5,088 nt of DNA from an uncultured Eubacteriales bacterium (GTDB taxonomy: Bacteria > Bacillota > Clostridia > Christensenellales > Christensenellaceae): positions 1 to 5,088 of the forward strand of contig CAJJPW010000163.1 in the NCBI GenBank assembly GCA_905193725.1, given 5' to 3'. The notes under the pieces are model-generated. The model had not been told where the DNA came from. It was given only the letters and a program-made list of their open reading frames with translations, and searched no databases. Made by a program: the position numbers and the translations under genes. Each line of letters begins with the position of its first letter. Position 1 is the stretch's first letter. Below, in pieces: positions 4,813 to 5,088 of the stretch.

Positions 4813-4834
4813 AGAGATAGAGCTAAAATGAGAT

Positions 4835-4864
4835 AGGACAGGAGGAACTGAAATGTGTTAAAAT
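4835..4864 (+). promoter_or_regulatory. Candidate promoter for the lipoprotein gene
   Basis: An extended -10 TGtTAAAAT (4856-4864) is preceded at 18 bp by AGGACA (4835-4840, 4 of 6 matches to TTGACA). It lies about 120 bp upstream of the TTG start and just after repeat complex C. A GGAGG at 4841-4845 precedes an ATG at 4853 that stops after two codons, so it is not a gene. Confidence 0.4.
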
Positions 4865-4900
4865 AGAATAAAAATTAGAAATCATCCAATGAAAGGCGTA

Positions 4901-4927
4901 TTTCCATTGCGATACTACAATGGTGAA
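4901..4927 (+). other. Stem-loop in the lipoprotein leader
   Basis: CCATTG (4904-4909) pairs with CAATGG (4918-4923) around an 8-nt loop, and TTT (4901-4903) can pair with AAA (4926-4928) past a TG bulge. There is no T-tract, so it is not a terminator. It lies in the ~120-nt untranslated leader; I do not recognise a riboswitch class. Confidence 0.3.
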
Positions 4928-4983
4928 ACACCGTAGGATCCGAGTAGGAGACTGTCGTATACAAAGGATAAGGAGGCGAGTGA

Positions 4984-5088
4984 TTGAAAAAGGGAGTATT
5001 GGCTTTTTGCCTATCCGCTAGTTTGCTGGCAACAGCCCTTGCCGGATGCGCTGCATCCCCACAGGAGGCGGAGGAGCAGAGCCCACAG
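4984..5088 (+). CDS. Lipoprotein precursor, N-terminal fragment
   Basis: Only the first 35 codons lie in the window; the frame is still open at 5088. It starts at TTG 4984, supported by AGGAGG (4971-4976) 7 nt upstream. No in-frame ATG is available, and GTG 4980 is in a frame that closes after a few codons. The product begins with KK, then a hydrophobic stretch GVLAFCLSASLLATALAGC with a lipobox LAGC (residues 19-22). Cys22 would be the lipidated N-terminus after signal peptidase II cleavage. An acidic S/P/E/Q-rich linker follows (CAASPQEAEEQSPQ), typical of exported lipoproteins such as solute-binding proteins of transporters. The mature domain is outside the window, so the specific role is unknown. 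Confidence 0.82.
   Translation, partial: MKKGVLAFCLSASLLATALAGCAASPQEAEEQSPQ

Larger units (their letters stand above)
4262..4815. repeat. Repeat complex C: largest block of the hairpin-repeat family
   Basis: The block begins with an inverted-orientation unit (hairpin GCAGCGAGACGCTGC at 4281-4295, then GTACG). It continues through a three-hairpin GC-rich element (4337-4423), a degenerate unit (about 4481-4522, hairpin region GCAGTACAATGCTG), a full unit (4523-4611), a spacer unit (4641-4716) and a second full unit (4725-4812). Further perfect hairpins are GCAGCATCATGCTGG (4591-4605) and CCAGCGTCACGCTGG (4698-4712 and 4793-4807). Strings such as CCGTGGG, AGGAAACTAGAGGGGAG, AAATATATTAGCGTACATGG and GAAGCTTTAGGCAA recur here and, in altered form, in block A. 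There is no transposase, no ORF of credible composition and no CRISPR-like spacing. It lies between the membrane protein promoter and the lipoprotein promoter. Confidence 0.75.

Noticed and set aside
4229..4836. Frames of 123 and 83 codons across complex C on both strands
   Set aside because: They read only repeat DNA and share peptides because of the repeats, not protein homology.
4841..4861. Gene starting at ATG 4853 after GGAGG
   Set aside because: The frame is ATG TGT TAA, only two codons; the site overlaps the candidate promoter.

Overview
The window looks like chromosome from a gut-type Firmicute, probably class Clostridia and perhaps Oscillospirales. This is inferred from strong AAGGAGG-type ribosome binding sites, a short CDCPAC-ending protein of a type I recall from Clostridia, a four-helix membrane protein typical of that class, and GC-rich hairpin repeats of the kind scattered through such genomes. 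No rRNA, tRNA or CRISPR array was seen.

Positions 1-1532 are the end of a prophage tail module on the + strand: the 3' part of a major tail (tube) protein with a C-terminal Ig/Fn3-like domain, a long hairpin directly after its stop, a gpG-like tail assembly chaperone, and a short -1-frame ORF that looks like the gpT half of a frameshifted gpGT product. The tape-measure gene expected next is absent. Phage sequence stops at 1532 and a repeat complex begins in the following base, so this is probably a decayed or truncated prophage.

Positions 1533-2455 hold repeat complex A, a promoter at its edge, a 119-residue CDCPAC protein (+ strand), a strong intrinsic terminator, and a smaller repeat block B. 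Positions 2456-3990 carry two minus-strand genes, each with its own ribosome binding site: a classical short-chain dehydrogenase/reductase and, 341 bp upstream of it, a four-helix membrane protein.

Positions 3991-4983 contain no convincing gene. About 4262-4815 is repeat complex C, the largest block of the same repeat family, with an 88-nt direct duplication and a cloverleaf-like three-hairpin element. A promoter lies just after it, and the window ends in the start of a lipoprotein gene (TTG start, lipobox LAGC).

The most notable content is the repeat family. Three blocks in both orientations contain short perfect hairpins whose stems change by paired substitutions, so base-pairing itself appears conserved. 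Blocks A and C share an inverted-arm architecture around a common GAGAGGG/CCCCTCTC hairpin. Block A seems to supply the -35 box of the following gene. Reading frames through the repeats give unrelated-looking peptides that share the string WVQRHAGG, a sign of spurious protein predictions.
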